A stretch of 22,020 nt of DNA from Myxococcota bacterium (lineage in GTDB: Bacteria; Myxococcota_A; Polyangia; HGW-17; JAJRWW01). Shown one piece after another: positions 21,752-22,020 of this stretch. The stretch lies in NCBI GenBank assembly GCA_024276595.1, contig JAJRWW010000650.1, forward strand, positions 1-22,020, written 5' to 3'. The notes under the pieces are model-generated. The model had not been told where the DNA came from and searched no databases. It saw only the letters and a program-made list of their open reading frames with translations. How positions within the stretch are numbered: position 1 is the first letter of the stretch; every line of letters starts with the position of its first letter. Both the position numbers and the translations under genes were made by a program.

Positions 21752-22020
21752 TCAGTCGCAGGTTACCTGCACGTCGAACTCGCCCTTGGCGTAGGACCAC
21801 CCATCCACGATGAAGTAGAAGGTCTCACCGCCCGTGTACGGCGCCACCGTTACCAGCTCATCCGCCAGCCCAGGAGTCTCGCTCACGGGCTTGGAGGAGG
21901 GTGTGGACTGGCAGCCGGTCACCGTGCAGCCATCAGATGTTCCCGTCACCGCGAAGAGATCCATGTCCGCCGTGAGGCCGCCGATCCTGAAGCTGACCTT
22001 GCTGTGGGAGCTGGTGCTCG
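21752..22020 (-). CDS. C-terminal part of a secreted beta-sandwich (PPC-like) protein
   Basis: Only the last 89 or so residues are in the window; the frame is open to the right edge. The visible part includes HSKVSFRIGGLTADMDLFAVTG, two spaced cysteines (SDGCTVTGCQ), then FYFIVDGWSYAKGEFDVQVTCD at the end. The D-[MF]-D-L-F strand and the [YF]-[YF]-[FI]-[IV]-V-[DE] ... V-[TS]-V-T-C ending match the C-terminal domain of the Cys-rich lipoprotein at 4826-7096, so this is probably the same kind of bacterial pre-peptidase C-terminal-like domain. It is presumably exported. Its N-terminal domains and function cannot be seen. Confidence 0.6.
   Translation of the reverse strand, partial: STSSHSKVSFRIGGLTADMDLFAVTGTSDGCTVTGCQSTPSSKPVSETPGLADELVTVAPYTGGETFYFIVDGWSYAKGEFDVQVTCD

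Overview
This is a GC-rich bacterial chromosomal window, gene-dense on both strands. Several features point to the Myxococcota or a related 'deltaproteobacterial' lineage: a lipoprotein built from Myxococcus-type cysteine-rich (DUF4215-like) repeats, a kinase-like protein fused to a formylglycine-generating-enzyme (SUMF1) domain, and a bacterial topoisomerase VI. This assignment is inference from gene content. No insertion sequence, prophage, CRISPR array, tRNA or rRNA is visible.

Layout. (1) 1-2289, minus: a two-TM potassium channel with an RCK region, overlapped by one base with a free-standing cyclic-nucleotide-binding protein, then a TPR lipoprotein that runs off the window. (2) 2503-4795, plus: queD, then panB-panE, with a good promoter before queD. 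(3) 4826-7096, minus: a 756-residue surface lipoprotein of 13 cysteine-rich modules in strict A-B-B periodicity, ending in a beta-sandwich domain. (4) 7245-11345, minus: topoisomerase VI subunit B, subunit A and sfsA in one likely operon behind a near-consensus sigma70 promoter. (5) 11646-12161, minus: sspB, a ClpXP adaptor; divergent from it is a two-zinc-ribbon protein of unknown function (12331-12828). (6) 12981-15759, plus: rpsO-pnp, with a 53-nt near-perfect hairpin in the pnp leader, in the place where enterobacterial pnp carries its RNase III-dependent autoregulatory stem. (7) 15760-16218: non-coding DNA with 12-bp and 14-bp tandem repeats. (8) 16219-18774, plus: a zinc ribbon, predicted pseudokinase, TM segment and FGE-like domain in one protein. 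(9) 18824-22020, minus: the end of a secreted beta-sandwich protein, then lysC, efp and epmA.

How the genes fit together. Much of the window concerns RNA and protein quality control: S15, PNPase, SspB, EF-P and its modifying ligase. The rest is cofactor and amino-acid supply (queuosine precursor, pantothenate, aspartate kinase), DNA topology (Topo VI), and lineage-specific surface and signalling proteins. The items most worth a second look are the Topo VI-SfsA operon, the pseudokinase-FGE fusion, the pnp leader hairpin, the A-B-B super-repeat lipoprotein, the split channel/cNMP-sensor pair, and a related 12-bp minisatellite at two separate sites.
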